Source: Amphibalanus amphitrite (Eukaryota > Arthropoda > Thecostraca > Balanomorpha > Balanidae). Taken from it: a DNA stretch of 64,000 nt. The notes beneath the pieces are model-generated. The model did no database searches. It worked only from the letters and a program-made list of their open reading frames with translations, and had not been told where the DNA came from. The DNA is taken from positions 329,501-393,500 of the forward strand of contig NW_024882036.1 of the NCBI RefSeq assembly GCF_019059575.1, given 5' to 3'. Shown piece by piece: positions 37,001 to 49,201 of the stretch. The stretch's first letter is position 1; every line of letters begins with the position of its first letter. A program made the translations under genes and the position numbers.

Positions 37001-40000
37001 CAGTGCGAACCCGGGCGATAGAGGGTTCGTAAGCCACTCTCCGCCGGCGGGCCGCACATTGTCCGCTCGCCGCCGCGGTGAAAAGATGATGGATAGTGCC
37101 TGCATGATAGCCGAGATATGGGCTGTGATACTGACATGCATTGGTCGGTTATAGTCAATGACGAGTGAGTTCGATGAGCTAACATGCGCGCGCTATTGAA
37201 TCGAAATCGATTTTCCTTTATGCGATGTATGATGTATTATAATTTAGATAGTCGCCAGCGTCCCGCGTTTGCCCGAGTTTTTTCCCCCTGGTGATTTTAT
37301 CTGCATGTCGCTCTCTCGTTATTCGGACACGTGTCGTCTGGGGGGCACGAACAAACTGGGCTACCATTGGTATTCCGAGTGGCCAGAGGTCGGTTTTTGC
37401 TGCCACTGCGGGCCATTTAGAACGACACGCTAGTTATCCACTGCCCCCGGGAGACAGGTGAGGGGGAGAGGGGAGGGAGGGAGGGTGATTCAGTCTGAGT
37501 GTTTGAAGTTGAGAGCAATGAACACCATAGAACATTCGCAGTAAAGCTTCCGTAGGCTATGCCTTCAGCGCTTTGCATGCATTTTATAATCCAATGAGCT
37601 ATTATGACAAAATCATTAGGCATAGAATAAGTCGCTGTGTGACGACAGCCTTAGACTAAGTTGTAAGATTATCAGGCTAAATGACCAGGCTCCCACTCCG
37701 AGTTACATTACACCAAACGTTAAATGTGTTCCATATGAACCTCATCTCTGCGGGACATATTCGAGTTGTGTTCATAGCTCCCCACAGGCCGTCCAAATCA
37801 TCCCAGCCACCCCGTGTGGTTTATTTAATTTTCCTCGCCGCTGGAACTGAGTTTCTCGGTGATAAATCGCTGAGGTTCTGATCGATATATCCGGGTTTTT
37901 ATTTGTTATTAGCTTTCTATTGGAATCTGCTAATCGTACGAGATTTACTTGTGGAAGCCGATGTTTTGTCGGCTTCTCTCGTGACTTGCTCTTTTGTGTT
38001 TAATCCTAAAACATGCGTTTGGCTTCTGCTGTTAGCATTGAGCGAGTCTAAAAGATTGATCTTGTTAGCATCGCTTCCCAGACTTTCAGCTTAACTCGAA
38101 GTCCTGTTAGCTTGTCTGCGTGTATCCACACTCAAGTCTTTGACTAGCCGACCTACCCTGTAAATATTGCGAAGTTTCTCTCGCATACCAGCACCCGTGC
38201 TCCGAAAGTCTACCGTGCACTATTACCAGCCGCGCATGTCTCTGGTGTCATCCGAAATACGCCCCCTGCTGAGTGATCTAACCCCCGACTCTGGCTATGG
38301 CTTCTGCTCCAGTGTCCGCCTATGGCTCCGGTCTTAGGATTCGGCTTTGCCCCCTGCTTCTGTGCGGCGTATCAGCCGTCTATCTGACGTTTATCGCGGT
38401 CTGCCGTCCCCTGCACAGGTCTGCGGGTGGTGGAGGGGAATGCACGAGAGAGTAAGGCACCGTAGGGGTAGGTACTCGAGGCAGCGGGAGACGGCCCCGG
38501 GCCGGGAAACTGCAACGGAGAGTAGGGCGGTAACTGGGGGACTGCGACGGAGACGAGGGTAGTATTTGGAAACTGCAACAGAGTATAGCGGTAACTGGGA
38601 ACTGCAATGCTGGCTGGAAAGGTAGCACTAGGCGTGGAGACTGCGACTCGGGGAAGGCAGCTAGCACTGGGACGGAGACTGCAATGTGGGAGGTGCGGCT
38701 AGCACCGGAATGGATACTGCGACTTGAAATTGAAGGCTAACACCAGGTACACTACAAAACTGGGACCTTACATAGAGAGTTATCAAGGATCGAGCACAGA
38801 ACGTCGGGAACTGTGCAACAGGGAACGAGCAACAGCAAAGTAGAAACCCGCAAAGGCGATACAAAGGCCTTTTCAGACGTGTAGGCACTTACTGAAAGAA
38901 CACGCAAAGGGCTGTTGCAACGCACTCAGTTGGGAAAACACTTTCGCAGCGTTTACCAAACGAGTAGGCTAGCAGCCTCCGTAGAACCCCTTCAAAGGAG
39001 GTGTTTTCTTTAGCAGCTCCTTGCCTGTCTGGTAACCTTGCAGGGAGCCGGACGGGCTTTGTCCTGCGCTCAATTAACCTGTCTGGTGTCTGTCAGCTCA
39101 GCTGAATGGATTGCAGCAACTGAGGCTGTTCCTCGCTTGTAGACGGCTGAGTGCGTTCGTGAAGCATGTTCTTGAGGCTGTATCAGTCAGTATTCTACCG
39201 GCCCATTATTGCCATGCTTCTGTATAGACTGGGAGGGGAACTGGCGCAACTGGCAGACTGTCCATCCGCTGTTATGTCACATGGTAGACCACTGCTGCCG
39301 CAGAAGGTCCATTTTATTGCTGGCGTTCTGTCCCACGGTTCTTATCGAGGCTCTGAGGAACGTCGCCGGCGCTGCACGGTGCAACGAGTGGAAAACATCC
39401 GCTAACCCGTGTCGACTCAAACAATGGTGGATCCGCTCATCCAATCCAATTTCATCGGCTCATCCAGTGGAACTGATTCAACCAGCAGCTAATGCCGTGA
39501 TGGTTCTGGATTATCTCTCCTCACATACCACTGATCGTATCATAGCATATAACTACTGCGACTGGTTGACTGGGCTGCAAGACTGTGAACCGCCTCGGGT
39601 ATCCCTCATGGTATATCTACACCATCACCCCTCAGCTATATCTGTTAGCCCCCCTCCCCCCGTTCTATCATATGACGTTCGATGATGAGATCGATACCAC
39701 CCCCTGGCCCGGGTCAGGGTCACTGAGCTGTGTGATCAGACCTGCCCCTATCAACCCAGCCTACGCTGGTGACAGGACATAATTAACCTGACATGTATGT
39801 TTAATGAGGACATGTGTGTGGGTTAAATCGATAGTGGCTTGCTACTGTTTGATACTGGGACTTTTGTTTTGGATCGCGGGAGTTCTGCTTTGGTGTGGAT
39901 CACCTACAGTAGTTTGCATAGTTATCCACAAAAGCATCCGCAAGATGAGCAAGATATGAATGATCTGCTTCTGCCCTCCCTGGGTCAATCGCCGTATCAC

Positions 40001-40600
40001 TGGTCTGACTTTTCCACATAACTGGACGTCATATTTGTCAGAACTCAGATCTATCTAACCGGACACCACTCAGCGCTCGGCCTTCCACTGCCCCAGCGCT
40101 ACCGGGCGCCCATCGGCACGTCTCCCCCCCCCCCCCCCCGCTCGCCCGTCCCGCTCCCTATCACGTACTCAGTCTGGCCACACGGGTAATGAGGTCTAAC
40201 GAGACCAACCGCCGCCGCCGCGGTCCCTTTGATGGCACGGGAGCGGGTCACGGCGGTACTACCGCTGCCCCCACCGCCGCCGTCTTGGACGAGGGGTCTA
40301 CCTAAGTCCATTGAGGCGCTCTAGTGAAAGTGTCGGGCGCTGGTTACTACCACTACTCTGCCGTCTGGGTTAGTTCGGGCGCTGTCCGCGGCGCGGCGCC
40401 ATCGTCTGTCGCTCGGAGGAGGCTCACGGGGTGGTCGGAGTCGACAGTCGACTCGGCGGCTGGCAGGGCGCCGCCGCGCGGAGGGAGTGTGACGGGGGAG
40501 ATTAGAGTGTGGACTGAGTGGTGCGGGAGTGTGACATTGGACATAGCGAGAGAGAACCGTGAGGTGTGATGTGAGAACCGAGAGAGGAGTGTTGGATTCA
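34014..40600. other. Long PKN intron, second part, no gene seen
   Basis: No supported coding sequence. There is a short 20-base tandem repeat at 35911-35963, GC-rich CpG-dense sequence around 36440-36560, an imperfect minisatellite at 38490-38720, and C-runs at 35503-35515 and 40125-40139. Sequence after about 40100 is CpG- and GC-rich and may be the promoter/leader of the next exon. Confidence 0.5.
38490..38720. repeat. Imperfect minisatellite (ACTGCRACGGAG-type)
   Basis: Degenerate head-to-tail words such as GGGAACTGCAACGGAGAGTA, GGAGACTGCGACTCGGGGA and AGGCAGCTAGCACTGGGACG recur every 35-50 bases. Confidence 0.6.
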
Positions 40601-40605
40601 TCAGT
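40601..40605 (+). promoter_or_regulatory. Initiator-like TCAGT before the 40728 exon
   Basis: TCAGT, the arthropod initiator consensus, lies 127 bases before the ATG at 40728 in a GC-rich leader without TATA. A similar TCAGT lies at 56079 before the paralogous exon. Such a short motif is weak evidence. Confidence 0.2.
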
Positions 40606-40727
40606 GTAGGCTGACAAGTGTGCGAGGTTCGATTGTGGGGACCAGGGCAGAGGTGTTTGAGCGCCCTAAAGAGGACATGGACGTTTTTGAGGATTGAGGA
40701 CAAGCACAATACAGCACGGTGGCTGCG

Positions 40728-42161
40728 ATGTTGTACACCGTGCAGGGCACACCGCGTGGCCGGCGGATCTGGCCCCCGCCTCCTCCTCCTCCGGCGGAGC
40801 TCGCCTCCGACTCCTCCAGCGATGAGGAGCCTCCTCTGGAGTCCTCCCCCGGTACCGTGGTACAGATCGCCTTCAACACGCCCCAGTACCTGCCCTGTCG
40901 GTCAGCAGGCGGGGGTAATGGTGGAGGAAGGTTCCAGGCCATGGTGAAGCGACTTCAGGACAAGGCGGCGGATTATCACCAGCAGTTCGTCAGTACGCTT
41001 CTGTCGCGGCGCCGCAGCCGCGCCAAAGACTGTCGCAGACAGAGGGCCCGTGGTGGAAATGTCGCCAAGTTAGTGAGCTTGTATGATGGCTCAGGCGGAG
41101 GGGCAGTGCCGTGCTCTGAGGAAGATGATGAACAAAGTCGGCGAGACAGCGGGTACAGCAGTTTGTCGGGCAGCCAGCGACATCATTCTAGTCCATACCG
41201 ACGGAACGACAGCAGGGCAAAGATCACTCCGTCGAGACTGCACAGCGGACGGCGGCAGCGGCGACACCCGCCCGTCTCCTCCGCTGAATCTCGGACAGGG
41301 TGGCCCAAACGCCACCCCGCTACCCCCTCGGCCGCGCCCTCCTCCGAGGCGGACCGACGCCGCGCGGCCGCCGTCGCAGCCGACGCAGCTCGTTACTGGA
41401 TCTTGGATCCCCCGTCGACACCGGCAGAGCGGTACGGATCCCTGGGACGGCGGACGAGCGATCGACGCTGGGAGCAGCTGCAGAGAAGGCTGGACTCTGC
41501 GCATCTGACGATGGGGAGGTCCGCGGCGGTGGGGGAGAGAAGGGCCTGGCCCGGGCTGCCCCGATGGGAGACCGAGGGGGATGTGCGGGGCACAGGACGG
41601 GACATGAGAGATGCTGAAAGGAGTCAGCAGGGCCGAAGAGACGCTGAGAGAGATGTGTGGGGTGCCAGAGACTCTGAGAAAGACCTGTGGAACGTGAGGT
41701 CACCCCGAGAGGACTCGGACGAGTCTCGTGACTCGGGCTACTCGTGGGACTGGCGGCCGGAGTCGGACCGCTCTGACTCTCGTCAGAGGCACTCGCGGAG
41801 TACCCGTGACCTGAGGGACATCCACGGTGACTGGCGGACCGGCCGGCCTGAGACGGATTACTACGAACCGGACGAACTGCCCTCGCTCTCCTCCCGAGAC
41901 CCCAGGGAATTCTCCCCTCGAGACCCCAGGGAGTTCTCACGAGACGGCCGACCGTTCTCACCGGAGCCAGACTACTGGTCTCCGGAGGATGAGTCTCCTC
42001 GACCGACCCCGGATCGGATCTCGGATCGGATCTCTGATCGAACCTCGGATCGCGCCTCGGATCGTGGCGTGGATCGCCCAGTGGATCGATGGAAGACAGA
42101 GATCCGTCCGTCCCGTCGTCTCCAGACGTTGATGCAGAGAGTCAGCAGTTCGAGCTCACAG
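40728..42161 (+). CDS. Long alternative first exon A (478 codons), paralogue of the 56359 exon
   Basis: The ATG at 40728 opens 478 codons that end in AGCTCACAG|GTAGGC, a phase-0 donor matching the phase of the PKN exon ending at 25703. Conserved with the 56359 exon: residues 42-57 (TVVQIAFNTPQYLPC), 68-121 (amphipathic helix AMVKRLQDKAADYHQQF, basic LLSRRRSR, NVAKLVSLYDG) and 135-180 (EQSRRDSGYSSLSGSQ, YRRNDSRAKITPSRLHSGRR). The rest is disordered, rich in Arg/Asp/Ser, with repeats of DPREFS and of RISD/RTSD near residue 430. I recognise no known domain. It may be a first exon for PKN transcripts lacking HR1/C2, or for a separate gene using the exon at 45320. Coding is strongly supported by the paralogy. 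Confidence 0.8.
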
Positions 42162-45100
42162 GTAGGCCCCTTAAATCAGCTGGAAGGGGAGGGAGGGATG
42201 GTCTGGGAGATAATAGAGATGGAATTCAGCGATGGCAACTGCGCTCCGATGGTGAGTTTTGATAGCGAGGGTGAACATGATAAATTAAGTGGTAGACGTG
42301 ATTGAATGAATCGCGTGATTGAATTCAACAGAGCTGAAAGATACGCTGGCTATCATACCATACTTCGTCATGGATGGATATAACAAAGCATTCCGCTCAC
42401 GAAATAACACGGTCATCTTGATTGACAAACTCGGGAATCCGGTGTCCCCATTTAGTTCCGACAACCGTTATCACTTTGACCCAGCATGTGTCGGGCATGG
42501 TTTCCTGGTTAATTAACCACGCTAGCCATTTCACCGCTGCCAATTTCCCACTCCGACGCTGCACGGTGCAGCGGCCTAAACCACATTGCTCCAACTCCGA
42601 CCACCGTGTCCGTGTAAACCGGTCACCTTTGTTTTTTGTGAACGGGGCCGATGAGCGGCACAGTTCCTGTCGCGGAGGAACTCGTGACATGACCGGATCA
42701 CTGACTGCGGACATCGTGGTCTTGCCAGAACGCACTTTGTCAGAGTAGTTTCCGAGGGTGTGTCGTCCGCCCTCTGACAACGCTTTTCTGACTATTAACT
42801 GTCACGGTTAGCTGTTGTCCTTTGGTAGCTATGTGCAGTAGGGTAGCTATGTGTATATGTGTGTAGTAGGGTAGCTATGTATCTCTCCGGTCTCGCACTA
42901 TGTCCCAGTGTGTCCTCAGCCTGTACCCAGATCTCGTCCAGTGCTGCCTTTGGTCAGTCCGGACTGCCTCGCCCAGCGTTACCTTTGTCACTGCGGACCG
43001 CGCCGTACCCAGCCCTGTTCCGGGAGGCCCGGGTTCCCACGGTGTGACCTCGACATGTTCGGAGCCGGAGCTGTTGGTCACGACACGCCCCATACCACGG
43101 CTGGGTTTAGTGTTCCTGATCGACTGCTGAGTCAGCTCAGCGTTTCGCTTCGTTAGTGCTTACCACTACCGCCTTGGCTGTGTGGTGGGCTCCATTGCCG
43201 CCTCGGTTGGATATGTTGGACTCCGCTGCCGTATTGGCTAGATATCGGTTCCGCTACCGTGTTGGTCAGGGTTATTAGACCATTATCAAAGACAGAGACG
43301 ACAGCAAGGCAACCTTGCGCCTTGTCGTCATTGGTTGGTACTACTGTCGCCTTGTCTAAAGATCCTTTCCGTGGCTGCCTTGCTCAGATGCGCTGCACCA
43401 TCCACTGCCAGGTCCATCAGCAAACTGCCTACATCCCTCCCCCTGCCCGCGCCGTGTCGACGGATGCCGTGAGTTATGACCGCCCCCGCGGGTGGCACGG
43501 GGTGGTGACCGGTACTGTACCGAACAGACGCTCATCTCCGGAACCCCTGGGGTGGTGAATACGAGCCTGATGACCGGAGAGGAATGGAGACGATGGTGTT
43601 CGCTCTGATGGTATCGGTGGAAATAATCGTCCAACTGCACATGTATCTACGTGTTCGTAGGCTATATATCGCACTTCACTCGAGAAACAGTACGCCCTAA
43701 TTGCTCCATGCATGCCATAGTACGGTTTTCTGATACCAGGGGTCCTGGGTGTGTATCACAGTGGTTCATTCTACTGCGTCTTTGTAGTCGAGCGTGTTGT
43801 CTACTCCCGGCACCCCGGTGAGACAATTACCTCCTCCCGTTACACACACGGGGCGCCGCCCTGTCCGACACCACTTGTTTGTCTGTGTGTGTGTCAGCGC
43901 TGACACCATCAATTAGACAGAGACGCCCACGGTAGTCTGGGGCTAATGTTCGCAGGTGTGTGTGCGGGGCGGGATGGTTGCAGGTCGGGGACGGGCAGCG
44001 GAATTCAGGACTCGCTCACGTGCCCTGTTGGAGCTGTTTTGCTGCCTTCTAGACCTAAAATTGCAACTTTCTTGAGCTACGGGGGACATACAGCCATCGC
44101 TGGATGGTTCCAATCGCTAGATGGTTTCAGGTCCTGCGCCGAAGCAGCCCATCCTGTAACTCGTAATGTTCTTGTTGGTTGCCGTATTTGTAGGATGAAT
44201 GTCCATCCTGCGAACTCTCATCAGGACAATATGCTGTGCCCTCCGTGTGTGGGCTGAGGTGCAGCTTGTTTGTCGGCTGGACACGACAGTGCTAGATGAG
44301 CTCACTAAAAGCAAAACAGAAGTAACGAGCGATCTGCCAGTGCCGGTCATTGTACTGATTCGCCGGGTCATTCTGAGGAACGCTGGGTCATTGTGAGGAC
44401 ACACAGACGCGAGGACACTCCCGCTCATTGTGAGGACATACAGGCGCCGGGCGCGAGGACACTCGGCTATTCTGAGGACTGTCCGGTCATTGGGAGGACA
44501 CCTGGGTCATTGTGAATCCGCGCTGGGTCGTTGTAAGGACCCACACTCAGTGCCCAGTCGTTGACCTGGGCCGTCCACCTCTGGTATCAGCTCAGTTTGT
44601 CTGTGTGCGGATCCGCCTACCGCCTGGAGCTGTGTGTGGAGTGGTCTCTGTGCTCTGAAGGCCCGCCGGACGTTAGTCGGGCGATGGCTGTGTGTCTCTG
44701 TAGGGGGTCGTCACCGCGACACGCCCAGTGTTTACACCGAGAAAAACACGGCTCCTGTGTGTCTGCAGTGTTGAACAGGGCAGCAGAACGCTGGGTGACT
44801 GTGCAGTGCAAGGCCCGAGCAAATGCGACGTGTAGGAAAATGAAGCACGCTTGTTGTGGAAGTAATTTCGTGATTAGGAATGTGCATCGCGCTTAGCCTT
44901 TAATCTTTTGTTTGGGTCGTTTTTCCTTCAAGAGGTATGCGCACGTTACGTGTGCAAAACATCCTTATTGCATGTTTATTCTCAGAAAGGCACAATGCAT
45001 ATTTCGTGCAACATTTGTCACGAACTTCACCAGAGACGTTCAGAGGTCTTTGTTTGATCTCCTCCGTGACGTCTGTCGGTTTTATTTTGTTTCATTTTTG

Positions 45101-45319
45101 CTAATTATCCTCGATTTATTAGTCACGATGCTTAGTTAGAACTCTTGGAACGTTTTAGCCATTCGTTTCACTCTAATGATTTCCAGTTACCCTTTTGCGA
45201 TGTATATCCTCCCACTAGCAAGCACTACATGTGCCTTCCTAGTTTAGCTTCCATTAGAGTAAAGGTCACTCTCCTAGCTAAAATCCATGTCCTGCCGTCT
45301 CTCCTACTACCCACCGCAG
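42162..45319. other. Intron after exon A, no gene seen
   Basis: No supported coding sequence. There are degenerate 30-35 base repeats at 43150-43270 (CCGCCTTGGCTGTGTTGG-like) and a GGGTCATTGTGAGGAC-type minisatellite at 44345-44550. Polypyrimidine sequence ends at CCCACCGCAG (45310-45319). Confidence 0.55.
44345..44550. repeat. Imperfect minisatellite (GGGTCATTGTGAGGAC-type)
   Basis: About seven degenerate copies of CTGGGTCATTGTGAGGACAC, interrupted by GCGAGGACACTC-type words, arranged head to tail. Confidence 0.7.
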
Positions 45320-45463
45320 AGCGGGCCGGCCAGGGGCGGAGCGGGCAGCGATTCCGATCGCTGGATCGCTCACCTGGTGATGAACGAGGCCGCCCAGCGC
45401 TCCCTCCTCAGTGTACCGCGAGGGTCAGAGAAGAGAGGCGCGCAGACGTCCTCAGAGAAATGA
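45320..45463 (+). CDS. Candidate terminal exon (47 codons) in phase with exon A
   Basis: After a good acceptor (CTCTCCTACTACCCACCGCAG) a phase-0 frame reads SGPARGGAGSDSDRWIAHLV, then MNEAAQRSLLSVPRG and stops at TGA 45461-45463. The composition (charged, with an amphipathic WIAHLVMNEAAQRSLL helix) and local GC are exon-like. It joins exon A (donor at 42161) or the PKN exon ending at 25703 in frame. It would end the protein. No AATAAA was seen in the following kilobase, which counts against a terminal exon. No family match known. Confidence 0.4.
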   Translation, partial: SGPARGGAGSDSDRWIAHLVMNEAAQRSLLSVPRGSEKRGAQTSSEK

Positions 45464-45519
45464 TCCATCGCGTCCCTCCTCGGCCGCTCGACATGCTGAT
45501 AATATTGCAGGATGCCCGG

Positions 45520-45592
45520 TCTGGGGATTTATCGGCATATTTGGGGATTTATTGGCACATTTTGGGATTTATCGGCGCGTCTGGCGGCGCAC
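45520..45592. repeat. Short tandem repeat, about 23 bp, 3 copies
   Basis: Three copies of a unit like GGGGATTTATCGGCACAT with small differences follow directly after the candidate 45320 exon region. Confidence 0.75.
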
Positions 45593-48500
45593 GTGTCGTG
45601 TAAACAGGGCAGTTTGGGGTTGCGGTGCTTCGTTCGACTGTCTGCCGGGCTGATGCTAGTGCTAGGGAGAGGAGCAGCGAAGCCTCGTAACCACTGTTTG
45701 TCAGTGGCCTCTGACCTGGAGCTGACGTTCCGTGGTGGGGATGGTAAAGAAGAGGCACCGTGGTGTTGCTTTATTCGAATAAGCTGAGACGATGCAACAA
45801 GAATCTGCCTTGTTGATTCGAATGTCAATGGCATTTAAACAATGGCGAATAAGTATGCTAGTCGTATCGGCATAATCAGTATGCCATCATCATTATTGAC
45901 ACTCAATCACCATCTCCTAGCTGTGAGGTGTGTCCACTGCGCAGTTCAACTCCGGTAGATCCACAGCACCCCGGCATGCACATTGCACGCGGAGCGCGGC
46001 CCGGGCGGTGGGAGCGGCCTCTTATCGGCCGGAGAGGCTCGGGCTGTCGGCCTGCCAACTGGGAGCGGCTAGGGATGCCTGGAGAGACAGACCGGTCGGT
46101 CGGAGGGGGAACAGAACTCCAGCCTATAGTCTCCATTCTCCATGTCACCAGCCCCCAGATTCCAGCCTTTAGACTCCAGACTCAAGCCTCCAGACTCCTG
46201 TCTCCAGGCTAGTCTCTATAATCCAAACTTTTGTTCCCAGACTTAAGTCCCCAGCCTTCTCAGTCTCCAGCCTTCATCCTCCAGAAATCCAGAACTCCAG
46301 ACTCCAGTCTCCAGTCGCCAGTCCCCAGCCTCCTCCGCGCCTCAGAGCGGCTATTGAGTAAAGGCAGGCGGTATGTGTTGCGTGATCGGCCTCGGGCCCT
46401 GGTTGGGTCAGCACCGAGCTATTATAGACCGCTAATAATGCGGTCGAGGGACGGAGCTTCATATTATTGGGAAGGGTGGTTACCGAACTGTCACGGTGTG
46501 GACAGGTGACGGATTGTGACGGACTGGTGATGGCGGTTTTGACAGGTGTTGACAGGTGACGGGTGGATGATGGGTAATGAAGGTATTGGCGTGTGTTGGA
46601 AGGAGGTGTTGCTAAAAGTAAGACAGTGGCGACAGGTTATGACTGACTGCTAAAAGGCAGCAATGGCAGGCCTTGGCAAGTCGTGACACTATTGACAGGG
46701 CTTGATGGTCTTATTGACAGTCCGTGACAGGCAGTGCTGAGAGGCCATGACTGATGTGCTATAGACGTTGATGACAGACTTTGACAGCCCGTGCCGGCCT
46801 GTGTTGACAGTTGGTGACGGCCAGCTATCCAGTACCCGGTCGTTATTGTCCCCACACCATCCGCTGTCGTCTCCATTGAGCCGTCACTCTCGGCCCAGAG
46901 AATGGCCCTCTGTTGGGACACAGCTCTCCGCCGGCCGGCATTGGGCGACACGTGAGCCCACTGCAGGCTTTGTTAGACGAGTTTCTCCCTAATAGAGATA
47001 GCCGGCTTCCTGGCCATTCAAACCACGGCTCGGCAAACGTGAATGGCACGCGACGTGACAATTTAACAATCAGGTTTCGTTCAGTAAATTTGGATGAATG
47101 ATGGTTGTTAGTTTCGTAACATAGCCATAACCAGTTACCCATGCAGTTTGTTGTTGGTTTGGGATGACCTCGGCGTATTATAATGGTGCAGCTGAATCGC
47201 GGTGGATGACGGGTCTCAGACGCACACAACACACTCCTTCACATCGGCTGCACCGCAGCTTGGCCCGCTGAAGTTTACACGCTATTCCACATCCTGCTGA
47301 ATCTCCACCACTGAAATCCACCCCGAGGCCGCGGGGGGCGGGGACGCCAGTAAATCGCACTTAACGTTGCCGCACGCCGCTCCCTGAACTGCGAGCGTGC
47401 GCTGAACTCCGGGCTATTGTTGGACGCACTGGGAGCCTGCGGAGCTGGTGAGGGGTGAACCCGGACACGGTAGAGGTGCAGTGGGGTGTGCGCAGTACTG
47501 TGCGCAGAGGTGGGGTGCTGAGGTGCGCCAGGGAATCTGTATGCGAGGCAGAGAGGGTAGCGATACCTGACGGTCGCGTAGGCTAGGATGGGAGAGGCTG
47601 GCTAAGCCGGTTGGGTAGTATGAAGCGGAGCTGACCTTGCATTTTTCGTTTGAGAAAGAAGGCTTTCTGTAGCGATGTGGCGGCACTTCTTGTGACGCTG
47701 AAAGAGGATTTTCCAAATGGCAGGCGATCTCGTAAAAACGGGGTTAGTGCAGAATTTTATCCGAGGCCATAGCGGTTTTAACCTTTTTACGGTGATCAGC
47801 TTGACCCAGCTTTTATATCACAGCGATTTTCGTTGCGTAACTCATCAATCATTCCTGCCATAAATCTGAAATACCCTGATACCGAAGGATCGCCCTCCCC
47901 CTGCAGAGCCTGCTCTCGCGGAATCTCACCCCTGGGCTCGCACTTCTGACACTCACTGGGGCGTCAAAGCTCCCCAGTGCCCCTGGCCGCGCCATCATAC
48001 CTGCGTGCGGTCCATTTCTCCCCCATGGCGTCATGACCTGACTGCCTTCAGCAGCGCTCAGTCGCTCGATCGGCGTCTCAAGTGTCAGTTATGACCTGAC
48101 CTCGACCGGCTGGCTGCACGGTCCGACCCTGTCCGACAGGCCCGGATGACCGTAATATTGCAGAGCAGGGCGCGGGGAGACAGTATGAATATGCACACCG
48201 CGCCCCGGCCGCCGCCACCGGCTAGGCCAGGCTAAACGATACGTGAGTGGGATAGGTAAGACGCATGGCGCCCCGAATATCGAGTCTAGGAAGGGCGTCG
48301 CTGAATTATCTCGACTGGATTCACCGTACGGGCGGTGCTAAGTAAAAGTGCAAGTGTTTTGGGCGATCTCACTAATCGCTGCCTTGGGAAATTTTATGGT
48401 CCTCTGCGCATTTGAATACCACGTCGTTTGTCGCTATCAGGTTAATTGATAAGCGCGGCCGTGTGGCCTACTATTAACGGCGTGATGGCCTTGACTAGAT

Positions 48501-49065
48501 AAACACAGACTTATGGTGTTAGTGTGTGTATCGGACGGGCTGTCACGGTTCGGCGACGATGACTGGCGGGTCCCGCCTACTCGGCTTGTCCCACCACCTA
48601 GCCTCTCCGGTGTATCCCGCCTATCCTGTCTGTCCCGCCTATTCCCTACTGGATATGGTTGATCTGATGTTCACCTCATCCTCGTGTAAACCCTGTCTTG
48701 TGGATGCTTCCTTGAATCTTCTCGCCATCACATCATCAATCATCACGATCATTCCATCAGTCTCCGAGAGTACACTCTAACCCTCAGATCTGGGTCGCGT
48801 CAGAGAGCTGCCATATCGCTGCCATATCGGGACGACGCGCTGTCACCTACAGCGGCGATGATGGCTGGGTAACCTTCCTTGGTCGTACCTTCCTGTCTCG
48901 CTAACCTTCCTGTCTTATCCCCCGAGGAGGTCCTCACTCCGCCCCGGAGGTCTCCACGAGACGACCTTGTATCGACACGTCGCCGCTCCATTTGGGAGAT
49001 GGACGACCCTCCGCGCCTCATATGGCCGCAGAGAGGGCCAATTATTGGTGCTGGGGCGCTCCGGC

Positions 49066-49201
49066 GGCGTCAGACATACGCCCTATATTGGAGGCTGTTT
49101 GGCGCTTCAGTGGCGCTAGACAAATGCCCTATATTGGAGGGCGCTGGCCGCTGGGAGCCCCAGTGGCGCCAATCCCGCCCTATATTTGAGGGCATCTGGC
49201 G
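49066..49201. repeat. Tandem repeat, about 50 bp, 3 copies
   Basis: Three copies share GTGGCGCYAGACA, GCCCTATATTGGAGG and GCTGGCGC blocks. Each carries the same CCCTATATT word. Confidence 0.75.

Noticed and set aside
41320..41961. 213-codon minus-strand frame
   Set aside because: Antisense shadow of exon A; long only because the Arg/Ser/Pro-rich, GC-rich exon lacks stops on the other strand.
44561..44896. Cys-rich 111-codon + frame
   Set aside because: Follows a minisatellite; cysteine spacing fits no family known to me and there is no splice support.
45145..45603. 152-codon + frame across 45145-45603
   Set aside because: It starts in intron-like sequence and uses another frame than the splice-compatible one at 45320; no motif.
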